In this document: positions 1 to 8,694 of the stretch, piece after piece
Layout of the letters: every line of letters starts with the position of its first letter
Position numbering within the stretch: the first letter of the stretch is position 1
Source: Chara braunii
Lineage: Eukaryota; Streptophyta; Charophyceae; Charales; Characeae
DNA: 40,116 bases
Direction: 5' to 3'
Assembly: GCA_003427395.1 (NCBI GenBank)
Contig: BFEA01000661.1
Span: forward strand, 637,385-677,500
The notes under the pieces: generated by a model
The model's database searches: none
Told to the model about the DNA's origin: nothing
What the model saw: only the letters and a program-made list of their open reading frames with translations
Translations under genes and position numbers: made by a program

Positions 1-92
<92 letters not shown>

Positions 93-120
93 GGATAAAA
101 AGAGAGAGAGAAGGAGACCG
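1..120. repeat. (GA)n microsatellite
   Basis: An almost pure AG dinucleotide tract runs for about 90 bases and continues as degenerate purine-rich sequence to about 145. It begins at the window edge, so its true length is unknown. Confidence 0.95.
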
Positions 121-261
121 AGGGGTAGAGAAAGGGAGAGAGAGCGGCCGGTTTGCTCCGAGAACAATCCAACAGACAGTTGATGTCCGAGCTCATGAAA
201 TCTGAGCCCCGTCTCACGAGCCCATTCGAAAGGGGGAAAGGGAACTTGGCAAGGCTAATTA

Positions 262-1066
262 CTTCACAAATCTGTTCTTCTCAGCTCTGTCGCAACTGAG
301 TCTGTTTGGGTTGAGTTCTTTCTGAAGTCTGTTCGCCCGAACTCCGTGGGGGAATTACTCTGGCAATCTGTTGTTCTCAGCTCTGTCGCGACCGAGTCTA
401 TTTGGGTTGAGTTCTTTCTGAAGTCTGTTCCCCCGAGCTCCGTGGGGGAATTACTCTGGCAATCTGTTTTGCGACCGAGTGTGTTTGGGTTGAGTTCTTT
501 CTAAAGTCTGTTCGTCCGAAATCCGTGGGGGAATTACTCTGGCAATCTGTTCTTCTCAGCTCTGTCGCGACCGAGTCTATTTGGGTTGAGTTCTTTCTTA
601 AGTCTGTTCGCCCGAGCTCCGTGGGGCAATTACTCTGGCAATCTGTTTTTCTCAGCTCTGTTGCGACCGAGTCTGTTTGGGTTGAGTTTTTTCTGAAGTC
701 TGTTCGCCCGAACTCCGTGGGGGAATTAGTCTGGCAATCTGTTCTTCTCAGCTCTGTCGCGACCGAGTCTATTTGGGTTGAGTTATTTCTGAGGTGTTCG
801 CCCGACTCCGTGGGGGAATTACTCTGGCAATCTGTTTTTCTCAGCTCTGTCGCGACCGAGTCTATTTGGGTTGAGTTATTTTTGAAGGATGTTTGCCCAA
901 GCTCCACGAGGAAATTACCCTGATGATATGTTCTTCTCAGCTCTGTCGCAACCGAGACTGTTTGGGTTGAGTTCTTTCTAAAGTCTGTTCGACCGAACTT
1001 CGTGGGGGAATTACTCTGGCGATCTGTTCTTCTCAGCCCTGTCACAACCGAGTCGGCTTGGATCAA
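262..1066. repeat. 96-bp tandem repeat, about 8 copies
   Basis: The string TTGAGTT recurs at 311, 407, 490, 586, 682, 778, 871 and 967, a spacing of 96 bases with single units of 83 and 93. Each unit contains the blocks CTCAGCTCTGTCGCGACCGA, TTGGGTTGAGTTCTTTCT and CCGTGGGGGAATTACTCTGG, with a few percent divergence. Because 96 is divisible by three, reading frames stay open for long stretches on both strands. These are not treated as genes. The array lies inside the presumed 5' LTR. Confidence 0.95.
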
Positions 1067-1527
1067 ATTCTTTGCTTGTGAAATCTGAGGGTCGTTCCTC
1101 CCACGGCTGTCTCGAACAGATTTACTTCGGTGAAATTCGTCTGCTAGAGCAATCCGAGACCCATGCGCCCAAGCATCAACTAAGAGAGACCGGGGACTGA
1201 GCCGGGCGAGTTATCTCAGCGGGTGTCCTCTCAGGCCCGTTGTAAACTAAGCCGAGCGTGATCAGGCCCCCTCTGCCGACGCGAGATTTATGAGGGTCGA
1301 GGAAGGAAACCGGGACTGAACGATGCGAGGCTTTCTTTCTTGGGGGGGCCTGAACGAGACCCGTGCGGCAAACCCTCTGAGAAATAGCCGTTTCCGAGCC
1401 AGGGCTTAGACCGCACGGACTCGAGGGCCCGATAGGGGGAGTGAGGTTAGAAAGCCCCTTTGGGGAGGGCACCGAAGCGAGGCAAGAGCGGGTTGTGTCC
1501 GGTGGAGAGGAAACTCACCGACAAAAG
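1067..1527. other. Rest of LTR between tandem array and primer-binding site
   Basis: GC-rich sequence without a convincing gene. Open frames on the minus strand here are proline/arginine/serine-rich and follow from base composition. It probably holds the R/U5 part of the LTR, but no poly(A) signal could be fixed. Confidence 0.4.
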
Positions 1528-1545
1528 TGGCGCCGTTGTCGGGGA
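1528..1545 (+). promoter_or_regulatory. Primer-binding site for tRNA-Asp
   Basis: The 18 bases TGGCGCCGTTGTCGGGGA match the complement of the plant tRNA-Asp(GTC) 3' end including CCA at 17 of 18 positions (one C to T change). This is where reverse transcription would be primed, and it is the main anchor for the end of the 5' LTR. tRNA-Asp priming is known in some plant Ty3/gypsy lineages. The tRNA sequence is recalled and was not searched. Confidence 0.8.
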
Positions 1546-2036
1546 TAGCATTCTCCGACGGCCTCGGCCGGCTCGAGGACTGCGGGTGAAGGAGAGCCGG
1601 CATGACAGGTAGTGGAGGGACTTTCTTTGGAGTTTCGACGTCAAGAGTTCGGCTTTGCGGCATTAGGTTTCCGGTATCCGCACTTCTTCGGGTCTTTTTC
1701 CTTCGGCCACGGTCTTCTTCGGGTTTGCGCGGCAGTTCACGAGGACTTAGTTTCCTCGGCGGCATTCGGATTTTTTTATTGATATCGGGGTGTGGGTTTT
1801 GTTGGGGCCTTGTTTCGGTGTGGGGAAAGGGGCGCCAGGCTTGTTGGGTGCAAAGGGCTTCGGGGTGTCGGGAAATTTCGATTTTTGCAGGTCCGCTCCG
1901 GCCCCGCTTGCGACTTCGGCCCTGCTGCTCCGAGACGATTCAGGTCAGTCTTTGCTAGAGAGTGTGATGGTATGGTGTGTTTGTTCCTAAAATCAACTAA
2001 CTAATAGGGCTAAACAGTTTGCTTGTGGGGGTTTGA
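1546..2036 (+). other. Retrotransposon leader with candidate splice donor
   Basis: No convincing gene. A good splice donor (CAG followed by GTCAGT) lies at 1941-1949. A strong acceptor, a pyrimidine stretch ending TTGCAG at 3141-3146, lies 70 bases before the ATG of ORF1. Splicing between them would remove the leader ORF and place ORF1 near the RNA 5' end. This is inferred from motifs only. Confidence 0.3.
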
Positions 2037-2612
2037 ATGAGGGTGAAAAGCAACCAAAGGGTGGTAAGAAGAGTCGTGAGGGGGAATAATGTGATAGGGT
2101 CCGCGCACGGGGAAGAGAGAGTGATCTCACGGGGAAGAGAGGGAAGGGAGGTTCGAGAGGGTCCGGGGGCGTTGTCAATTTGGGATCCAAGGGGGTCGCC
2201 GAACATCCTCGACCCGCACGGACTGTGGAGGGCACCCGCACAAGGTACGGCTCCCGCCCCGGAAAGGGTTCCGCAGGAAGGTTTTGGGTTTTCGGTTCTC
2301 GACCCGCGAGGGTTGTGTGCGGGACCCACTGGAGGCACTCCTCCCGCGAGGGAGTGGGGTCATCAAGCGGGAGCCGTTCGGGACTTGGGGGTGAGGAGAG
2401 TAGTGCTTCGGGTTTCGGGGCAAGGAAGCGAGGAAAACTCAACCGCCGTTGTGAGCGAGAGGGATAGGGGGCTGTCTCTGGGAGAAGAGGTGAGAGATAC
2501 GTGGGGCGCCTTGGACGAGGGATCGGAGGACGGGTCTTGGGTGGACTGGTGCCTTGCCGATTTCTCGGACTCGGACCTAGGGGATTATAGGGATCACGAG
2601 AACGAATATTGA
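2037..2612 (+). CDS. Leader ORF, acidic C-terminus, unknown function
   Basis: An uninterrupted 191-codon frame from ATG 2037 to TGA 2612. I recognise no family. The middle holds two diverged copies of a proline/glycine-rich block beginning LDPHGLWRAP and LDPRGLCAGP about 37 residues apart. The last 50 residues are strongly acidic (WVDWCLADFSDSDLGDYRDH). The N-terminus is basic. No membrane segment is seen. It is the first sizeable ORF after the primer-binding site and lies upstream of the ORF1-10 chain, separated from it by about 600 bases with two candidate splice acceptors. It could be an extra retrotransposon protein comparable in position to ORF1 of Ogre elements, but no homology to that is claimed. 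Confidence 0.4.
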   Translation: MRVKSNQRVVRRVVRGNNVIGSAHGEERVISRGREGREVREGPGALSIWDPRGSPNILDPHGLWRAPAQGTAPAPERVPQEGFGFSVLDPRGLCAGPTGGTPPAREWGHQAGAVRDLGVRRVVLRVSGQGSEENSTAVVSERDRGLSLGEEVRDTWGALDEGSEDGSWVDWCLADFSDSDLGDYRDHENEY

Positions 2613-3216
2613 AGGAACCAAGGACCACAAGGTACGTATGACTATCTGCTCAACCTGAGAGACCCTTTCTAAATCTTTGCACCCCTTTTTCAGATACCCC
2701 GATTGAGTTCCGTGATTCCAAGAGAGAAAAGAGTCAGCCGGAGGCGAAGAAGGAAGAAGGGAACGAAGTGAGAAGGGTTCACGATGAGGAGAATGAGAGG
2801 GGATAGATAGGCTAGTGATCACCGATTGATAGGCGGATAAAGTCCTGGTACTCGGGTAATTCCACGCTCGAGGTGAGCCGAGTAGGGGCGTGGTTCCGGA
2901 TAGGCTAACTTAGGACTAGGGGTCGGTTCAATGAGGGACATAGGGCACAGGTGTGTGACTACGGTCCGACTCCGGAGGAAGGGTTGCCACCTTTCTTCAG
3001 GGATAACCTGTGTTCGCGGCTAGTCCTTATACCTGGAAGTGGGAGGACCTCTCAGCGAGGGAGGACAGGAAGGAAGCCGAGTGAGACGGCGTTCCTTCTC
3101 TGGTCCATTTGATCCTGCTGGGCTCACAGGCACCTTCTTCTTGCAGGGTAGGGGTGGTCTCTCGAATGGCCAAATAGAGAAGGAGGACTAGGATCATCTC
3201 TCGTTGATTAGGGTGA
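2613..3216 (+). other. Untranslated stretch with a possible short intron
   Basis: No ORF of note. A donor-like GTACGT at 2632-2637 and an acceptor-like pyrimidine tract ending CAG at 2691-2693 would define a 62-bp intron. A second acceptor-like site ends at 3146. No polyadenylation signal was identified. Confidence 0.25.
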
Positions 3217-3570
3217 ATGAGCCTAACAACGGTCCCGGAATGGATTAGCGTAAGAAGCTACAGTGGGGTCGACGTGTGGTGCTATACCTTCCGCCTGTGG
3301 ACGGGAGACTTTGATGTGGCCGTCTGTGTAGAAGAGGGGCAAGACCAGAGAGAGAATTTCCTCCGCGGATGGGGGGCGGCAGTCAACGACTCCCGTGGGG
3401 CTAGAGGTGAGCTGCGAGGGTACGGATTCAGTTACTTCGACTGCTTAAGGTACCGAACTTATCCTGGGGGCGGCCGGCCTGCGCCGGTGATTCCGGACGC
3501 CTATCTCGACGGGTCGGACGGGTGGAGAGTATTAGTAGTAATTATAGAAGAAATAGTGGGGCGCCCATGA
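3217..3570 (+). CDS. ORF1, family alpha small protein
   Basis: 117 residues from ATG 3217. No known domain is recognised. It shares a clear layout with ORF2 and ORF3: an N-terminal MSL start, a central block DVWCYTFRLWTGDFDVAV followed by VEEG, then PAPVIPDAYLDGSDGWRV near the C-terminus. The invariant W, C, Y, WTGD and DGW residues suggest one compact folded domain. Its TGA stop (3568-3570) overlaps the ATG of ORF2 (3567) as ATGA, which suggests coupled termination and restart on one transcript. It is the most diverged of the three copies and is intact in reading frame. Confidence 0.65.
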   Translation: MSLTTVPEWISVRSYSGVDVWCYTFRLWTGDFDVAVCVEEGQDQRENFLRGWGAAVNDSRGARGELRGYGFSYFDCLRYRTYPGGGRPAPVIPDAYLDGSDGWRVLVVIIEEIVGRP

Positions 3571-3923
3571 GCTTGGGGGTTCTAGAGTTTGAACCAGCAG
3601 ACATTAGCGTGGAAAGCCGTGGTGGTGTAAACGTGTGGTGCTACAACTTTTTCCTATGGACAGGGGATTTCGATATAGCACTTTACGTGGAGGAAGGGAC
3701 TGACCGAGAGGAAGCCTTCCTAAATAGTTGGGAAGAAGCGGTTGGCCAAGCACAACTAGAGAGGGAGCTTTTAGGAGGGTACGGGATCCAGTATTTCTAT
3801 ACTCTGGGGTGCCGCACCTTCCGACGAGGGGAGCAACCCGCCCCGGTTATACCGGAAGCGTATCTGGATGGGTCAGACGGGTGGAGAGTCTCGATCATAG
3901 AGGAGATAGTGGAGAACATATGA
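3567..3923 (+). CDS. ORF2, family alpha small protein
   Basis: 118 residues. The start at ATG 3567 is chosen because it aligns with the MSLG start of ORF3 and overlaps the ORF1 stop by four bases. The centre reads NVWCYNFFLWTGDFDIAL and the C-terminal block is PAPVIPEAYLDGSDGWRV, both closely matching ORF3. An acidic helix-like stretch (LNSWEEAVGQAQLERELL) lies between them. The stop TGA 3921-3923 again overlaps the next ATG (3920). Function is unknown. A tandem gene duplication inside the retroelement is the simplest origin. Confidence 0.65.
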   Translation: MSLGVLEFEPADISVESRGGVNVWCYNFFLWTGDFDIALYVEEGTDREEAFLNSWEEAVGQAQLERELLGGYGIQYFYTLGCRTFRRGEQPAPVIPEAYLDGSDGWRVSIIEEIVENI

Positions 3924-4294
3924 GCTTAGGGGTTTTAGAGTTTGAGCCAGGAGACATCAGCGTGGGTGACTGTGGGGAAGTAGACGTGTGGTGCTACAGG
4001 TTCTTCCCGTGGACCGGGGATTGGGACATTGCCATGTACGTTGAAGAAGGAGCGGATCTAGAACAAGGCTTTCTTAGTAGTTGGGAGGAGGCTGTTGGCC
4101 TCGCGCAATTGGAGAAGGAACTTTCGGGGGCCTACGAGACCCGGTATTCCTATACTCTAGGTTACCGCACCTACCGACGAGATGAGCGGCCGGCCCCGAT
4201 CATACCGGAGGCCTACCTCAACGGGTTCGACGGGTGGAAGGTATTGTTATTGATCGTTAAGAAGATGGTACGAAGTCGGGAGGGGCATGGTTAG
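3920..4294 (+). CDS. ORF3, family alpha small protein
   Basis: 124 residues from ATG 3920, third tandem member of family alpha. It keeps DVWCYRFFPWTGDWDIAM, VEEG, SSWEEAVGLAQLEKEL and PAPIIPEAYLNGFDGWKV, and ends in a short basic tail (KKMVRSREGHG) absent from ORF1 and ORF2. Its TAG (4292-4294) overlaps the ATG of ORF4 at 4287 by eight bases. ORF2 and ORF3 resemble each other more than either resembles ORF1, so the last duplication was probably ORF2/ORF3. No function can be assigned. Confidence 0.65.
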   Translation: MSLGVLEFEPGDISVGDCGEVDVWCYRFFPWTGDWDIAMYVEEGADLEQGFLSSWEEAVGLAQLEKELSGAYETRYSYTLGYRTYRRDERPAPIIPEAYLNGFDGWKVLLLIVKKMVRSREGHG

Positions 4295-5030
4295 AATTGT
4301 AGAAGCAGGAGAAGACGACAGAGTGAAAATCGAAAAGGCAGACCTTCTCAAAGATCGCGAATGCTTTAGCGTCCCTTTGGATCATCGTACGGAGAGATAC
4401 CTAGCGGGGCGCGAGAGAGGGGTGAAACTTGAGAAGGGGGTCTTTCTCTTGGCACGGTTCGCAGTGGGCATTTGGAAAGGAGATCAGTGGACTAGGAATA
4501 AACCTAGGAACGGGGGGAAGGCCCGACGAGCGACGGTTCGTGCCAAGGGCACGGTCTATCTAAGTCGGGAGGCGTGGGTCGAGTACGTCACCCACTGGGC
4601 CTTAGGGTGGTATCGGGAGGACCACTGGGAGTTACGCGCGGGACCTATCCTGAGGCGGATCTTCGAGGAGGTGCCCCTTCAGCATAGCCTACCGTTCCGC
4701 TTGCGGGTGACTTGTGCCCGGGACGAGGAATATCCTCGAGCCACGGGCTGCGTCCAGGCTATCTTCTCTTCTTACGTCTTCCGGAGGGTGTGTGGAGAAG
4801 GGGCTGCGTACAAAAAAGTAGTGAGATCTATTAAGCGGGAAAGAAGGAGGGGCATGTCCTTTCGCTCGCTCCACTGGTTCTATTCCTATTGCGTGGACAA
4901 CCCTGTCCCGTACGAGGTTAGGGCAGATCGGATCAGGGAGAGGATCTCTCTTGAGTCGGAGAGAGACTGTAAGGGCGGACGGGACTACTGATACCAAAGG
5001 GTGTTTGGGGTGCGTCAAAGGGTAGAATGA
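4287..5030 (+). CDS. ORF4, family beta protein, one in-frame TGA near the end
   Basis: 234 residues to a TGA at 4989-4991. The same frame then stays open for twelve more codons to a TGA at 5028-5030 that abuts the ATG of ORF5, so the first TGA is probably a mutation. It begins MVRIVEAGEDDRV. Landmarks shared with ORF6, ORF7 and ORF10 are a mid-protein V-[YF]-L-S-[RK]-E-[AG] block (TVYLSREAW) and a C-terminal block with basic residues then LHWFYSYCVDNPVP. It is rich in Arg and Trp with no signal peptide or membrane segment. No family is recognised. It may bind nucleic acid given its charge, but this is only inference. Confidence 0.6.
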
Positions 5031-5700
5031 ATGGTTCTATTTGACCGGGGCTTCAGTAGGTTTATTGAGTCCCCTCTAGACGAACGAGGGGTATGTTGCC
5101 TGGTTCCGAGCAACGGGAGAATCCCCGATTGGAGAAGGTTAGAAGGAGGGGAGATTACAGCTGGAGGTAATTTCGTGTGGATAGAATCGGAAGAGGCTGA
5201 GGAGAGGACGGCTGAGGTGCGGCTTAAAGTCACCTCGGTGATCTTCATCAAGCCGGAGGCTTGGTTGAAGATTATCGTGCCCCTGGCCTTGGGTTAAGGG
5301 GGTGGGCTGGACTTGTTAGTCAGGGAAGCTAGAGAGGTCCGGGGGAGGTGGATAGATAGGGTCCGAAAAGAGTTTGAGTTTCAGGCGTTGGAAGCCGAGA
5401 GGTTCGCCAGGGCAGGCGAACTCCCAAGGGCAAGTTACCCTGTGACTGTGAGGGTCCCAAACTTTGTGTTCTCAAGAGAGAGTGAGGGAAAAGTGGTGAG
5501 CCTCTGGAAAGAGGGAGGAGTTCGGGTTTACCCTTTGGAGCCCTGTGGACGCAGTACACGCATTGTATCGATCAGGGTATCCCTCCGCGCGGAAAGCTTT
5601 GGGGGATTTTTAGGAGATTGGGGTCCCTAGAGAAACCCTTTACTCTCTCATCGAAAAGATACCGCCGGTGGGTTTTCAAAACAGCGTTGGTGGATGGTGA
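5031..5700 (+). pseudogene. ORF5, broken family beta member
   Basis: Starts at ATG 5031 immediately after the read-through stop of ORF4 (TGAATG). The frame is interrupted by TAA at 5295-5297, continues open in the same frame to 5630, and then needs one frameshift around 5600-5625 to reach a TGA at 5698-5700 that overlaps the ATG of ORF6 (ATGGTGA). The block VIFIKPEAWLKIIVPLALG aligns with the LSREAW region of ORF4 and is followed by a charged helix. Similarity to the family in the C-terminal third is weak. It is the most damaged of the small ORFs. Confidence 0.5.
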
Positions 5701-6422
5701 GATTTGTGCTCGGTGAAAACGGGGTGGTAGAAGCAATAGAGGCTAGTGACGCGGGTAAAGTTTTGATTCTGGGAGACCCTCGCGTGACTCCTTACTGGAT
5801 GAGCGTTGAGAAAGGCGGAATCATCTGAGAAGGGGCCTACGTGTGGGTTCGAGCTCGCAGGCTCACTTGGAAGGAAGAAGTGCAAAGAGGAGGCCCGCCA
5901 GACCTCAGTCGTTTCTTAGAGATTCGGGCTACGCTCTTTCTCAATGAGGAGACGTGGACTGAAGTGTGGAGGGGATTGGTAACAGGCCAAGAGACCCATA
6001 CGGAGTACCGTGAGTCCGCAAGGCTGTTAGCAAACAACCTGGTGCTGGGTGATTACGAGGAAGGGACTTTCGAGTCGTGGACGCATGTGTCCTTCGCTGA
6101 GCCCGGCGAGGTCGCTCGTGCGGCCAGGGTCCTCCACGCGAACTTAACCCAATTCTTGATAAACTCATTCTTAAGAGACCCGGAGGAAAGAGTAGTGGCG
6201 GTACTTAGAGCAACTCGGAAATCCGAAGTGCGGACTAGAGGATTGTTCTGGCACTACACGCGGTGCGTGGACGCTGGGGTTCCCCCAAGAGGAGAGTTAT
6301 CCGCTATATTCGGGAGATTGAGAGAGTTTGAGGGGGTCCGAGCTTACGTCGCGGACGTCCTGTATGCCTGCCTCTTCGGGGAAGAGCAGGTGGCTAACCG
6401 GCGGGGGTACGAAGCCCGATGA
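5694..6422 (+). pseudogene. ORF6, family beta protein with one in-frame TGA
   Basis: Start at ATG 5694 is chosen because MVRFVLGENG aligns with MVRIVEAGED of ORF4. A TGA at 5826-5828 interrupts codon 45, but the frame continues open to TGA 6420-6422, and sequence on both sides of the break aligns with ORF4. Landmarks are ATLFLNEETW mid-protein and LFWHYTRCVDAGVPP at the C-terminus. The stop overlaps the ATG of ORF7 (ATGA at 6419-6422). The full frame is 242 codons. A plain ATG-to-stop scan would miss the first 49 codons. Confidence 0.55.
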
Positions 6423-7165
6423 TAAGGGGGATTCCCGGGACTCTTTGGGCCTCGATAGAACCTGTGAGTGAGGAAGGGGAAATTGTCCAAGTCTCCTTGC
6501 CCAAGGAAAGTCGGAGGGATCCGACAAGGGCCATTCGGAAGGAGGTGGCGGAGATACACCGAGGGAGAGCATTCGTTCGGGCGACGGTGAGCAGCGGAGA
6601 AGGGTTGGTAGTCGGAGAGGCCACAGCATTTCTTTCTAAGGAAGGGTTTCTGGAGGTGGTCCGCAATTTGAAATTAAGGGAGGACCCGCTTATAGACGCA
6701 CCGACGATTCAGGAGCGTTTAGAAAATCTTGTGGAAGAAGCGAGTCCTCGGGAGGAGTACCCTAGGGTCTGCCGAGTGACCTACGCAAGTTGGGAAGAGA
6801 TACCTAAGTTTTTCGACAGTGACCCCGTCGGAGTCCCTCGATTCATTCTTGAGCGGATTTATCCCTCCGAAGCGGTCCGGAAGGTGGTGGGTCGGAGGAT
6901 CACGATCCTGAGCCAATTTCGGTTCACAAGGTCGGACCTGCATTCCCTATTGACCTGGTGCCTTCAGAGTCCATACGAGGATAATTGATCATCACTAGAG
7001 GGTCTGGGCTACGCCTTTGAGGGCTGGGGCCAACACGTGAGGGTCTCGACCATCACCTGGAGATACCTAGGCAAAATCTGTGAGGCGGGGTTAGAAGGAT
7101 TAGACCCGTCGGATCTCATACGGATAGCTATAGCATGCCGACGGAGGAAATTGAGGCATGAATGA
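6419..7165 (+). CDS. ORF7, family beta protein, TGA before a conserved extension
   Basis: 189 residues from ATG 6419 to TGA 6986-6988. The same frame is then open for 58 more codons and ends in TGA 7163-7165, which overlaps the ATG of ORF8 (ATGAATGA). That overlap fits the rest of the chain, so the longer form is probably ancestral. Family landmarks are ATAFLSKEGFLEVV, EYPRVCRVTYASWEEIP, and ERIYPSEAVRKVVGRR followed by LHSLLTWCLQSP. It is the clearest template for recognising ORF10. Function unknown. Confidence 0.6.
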
Positions 7166-7358
7166 GCCCGATGGCGGTGAACTAGTGGGTTTAGAAAGGG
7201 TTAGGGCAGAATTATACCGGGTATTAGCCCTTTGCTGGGAAGAGGAAAGGAGGGCGAGGCCAGGAGCCTTACGGAGGATCAAGTTGTTAGAGTCTGCAGT
7301 GGTCGAAGTACTAGATGACTTAAAGGAGGAGCTACTCTCCGGGGGTGGGGAGGCATGA
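7158..7358 (+). CDS. ORF8, small charged helical protein
   Basis: 66 residues, acidic at both ends with a heptad-like leucine pattern (LERVRAELYRVLALCWEEER) suggesting a helical or coiled-coil peptide. It overlaps the extended ORF7 by eight bases and ORF9 by four bases (ATGA at 7355-7358). No homologue is recognised and it does not clearly resemble families alpha or beta. The start is the only ATG that fits the overlap pattern. Confidence 0.45.
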   Translation: MNEPDGGELVGLERVRAELYRVLALCWEEERRARPGALRRIKLLESAVVEVLDDLKEELLSGGGEA

Positions 7359-7831
7359 GAGCCACCTATACCTCGAGCACGATAAACTGGGAGTTAGAGA
7401 CAACGGAAGTCGGGATAGTGGGGGTAGCGGATCTTAGCCCAGGCCTTGGAGAAGACCAAGTGATTAGAGTCAAGAAGAGCTTCTTCGTCGAGGTCCGGCG
7501 ACTGGCCTTGTGGAAAAGAAGGTCCTGGACTACCTTAGCGAGGTTTTCGATCGCTGTTAGGGGGGTGAGAGGAGTACGGTTCTCTAGAACGTGGTGAGAA
7601 CCCCTGTCAGAGGTCGAGGGAAGGTTTGAGGAGGACTCTAGGTGGCTTGGAAACCCTCTCGAGGCCAGGGTGCACCTAGTAGAGGCGTGCTTCTGGGACA
7701 GGTCAGGTGAGTACGAGCAGGAGTTGCATCGAACGAATCGCGAGCAAGGCGAAGGCTCTCGAGGGAGGTGTGAGGACTCGCTCGTGGAGGCAGCAGAGAG
7801 GTTGGCTCGAGTAGGGTGAGCCGGCCGATGA
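7355..7831 (+). pseudogene. ORF9, unknown protein with two in-frame TGAs
   Basis: Begins at ATG 7355 overlapping the ORF8 stop. TGA codons at 7595-7597 and 7817-7819 interrupt one otherwise open frame of 158 codons that ends in TGA 7829-7831, overlapping the ATG of ORF10 (7828). The first half has an RVKKSFFVEVRRLALWKRR block that might be a remote relative of family beta. The second half is acidic. No firm assignment is possible. Confidence 0.4.
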
Positions 7832-8684
7832 TTAGGTACGATAGGGGAGACCCTATTAGAACCTTGGAACGGGCCTGGAAGACGGGATCTAGGTATGGAG
7901 TGACCGTCCCTAGGGTTGAGGAAGAAGGGGAGGTCACTACGGAATTCTTCGAGATATACGGTCAGGAAACGCTAGTCCGTTTCTCGGGGGTTTCGAGAGG
8001 AAATACCCACACGCGAAGGGCGGAGATCTTCTTGTCTCCGGACGATAGACAGTTCTTTGCCACGGAGTTGGCAAAAGGAAGGGACCCTCTGAGTATCGCA
8101 GAAAGAACCCGAGACCGACTGAGAAGGTTGAAAGGGGGAGAGGCCGGAAGGCAAGAATAGAAAGGATTGAATACCGAGGATGGTTAGCGATCCCGCGGGC
8201 AGCCCACGGTCGGACCTGGGAGATCCCTGATTGGGTCTACCGATTGCTCTACCCTGACGACGCAGCGGTGAGGAGAGTCCAAATTAGAAGACCGGTGATT
8301 GAAAAATTCCCCCTGGGGGAAGAAAAGGGGCACGAGTTGTTCACCCTGTGTTGGGAGTCCCTAGAGCTCACGGATTTCGAGTGGTGGGCTTTGGTAGGCG
8401 ATTTCATCAAACCCCTGTTCTCCGGACAAGCCAGCGAGGTAGATAGAGACCTGATTAGGCGGTGCGCGCAAGAAGGGATTAGGGGCTTCTCGGACCTTGA
8501 GATTGTCAATCTTGCGTTGGCCGCTAGCGAGGAGAAGAGACTGCGGGACTCTTGGTGGACGGTGACTAGCGAGGAGTCCGAAGGGGATAGTGAGACACAA
8601 GGATCGGGTAAAGGAGGAAGAGGCTCGGAGGAGAGTAGTGGTACGACCAACCAAGGGAGTGACTCTAGCGAGGAGAGCGACTGA
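7828..8684 (+). pseudogene. ORF10, frameshifted family beta protein with acidic serine tail
   Basis: Two frames join at about 8155-8163. The first half (ATG 7828 to TAG 8158-8160) starts MIRYDRGDP and contains AEIFLSPDDRQFFATEL, matching the LSKEG block of ORF7. The second half, open in another frame from 8160 to 8684, contains RGWLAIPRAAHG, WVYRLLYPDDAAVRRV and HELFTLCWESL, matching the ORF7 blocks ERIYPSEAVRKVV and LHSLLTWCLQS. Without the frameshift it would be one family beta member of about 280 residues. It ends in a tail of about 40 residues rich in Ser, Glu and Gly that other members lack. Gag starts ten bases after the stop. Confidence 0.5.
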
Positions 8685-8694
8685 GAACTGGTGC

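Larger units (their letters stand above)
1..1523 (+). mobile_element. 5' LTR, right-hand part only
   Basis: The end is placed at the CA of 1522-1523, five bases before the primer-binding site. Nothing in 1-1523 resembles the first 710 bases of the 3' LTR (14303-15012), so the beginning must lie left of the window. That implies an LTR longer than about 2.2 kb. It contains a GA microsatellite and a 96-bp tandem repeat. I could not place a TATA box or the U3/R/U5 limits. The call rests on the primer-binding site and not on an LTR-LTR alignment, because the two visible pieces do not overlap. Confidence 0.5.

Noticed and set aside
398-1066. 222-codon minus-strand ORF and matching plus-strand ORF
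   Set aside because: Both follow from the 96-bp tandem repeat, whose unit is divisible by three. The translation simply repeats with no domain.
1406-2628. Several Pro/Arg-rich minus-strand ORFs over the leader
   Set aside because: GC-rich shadows of the leader and of the plus-strand ORF at 2037-2612; no motif and no start context.
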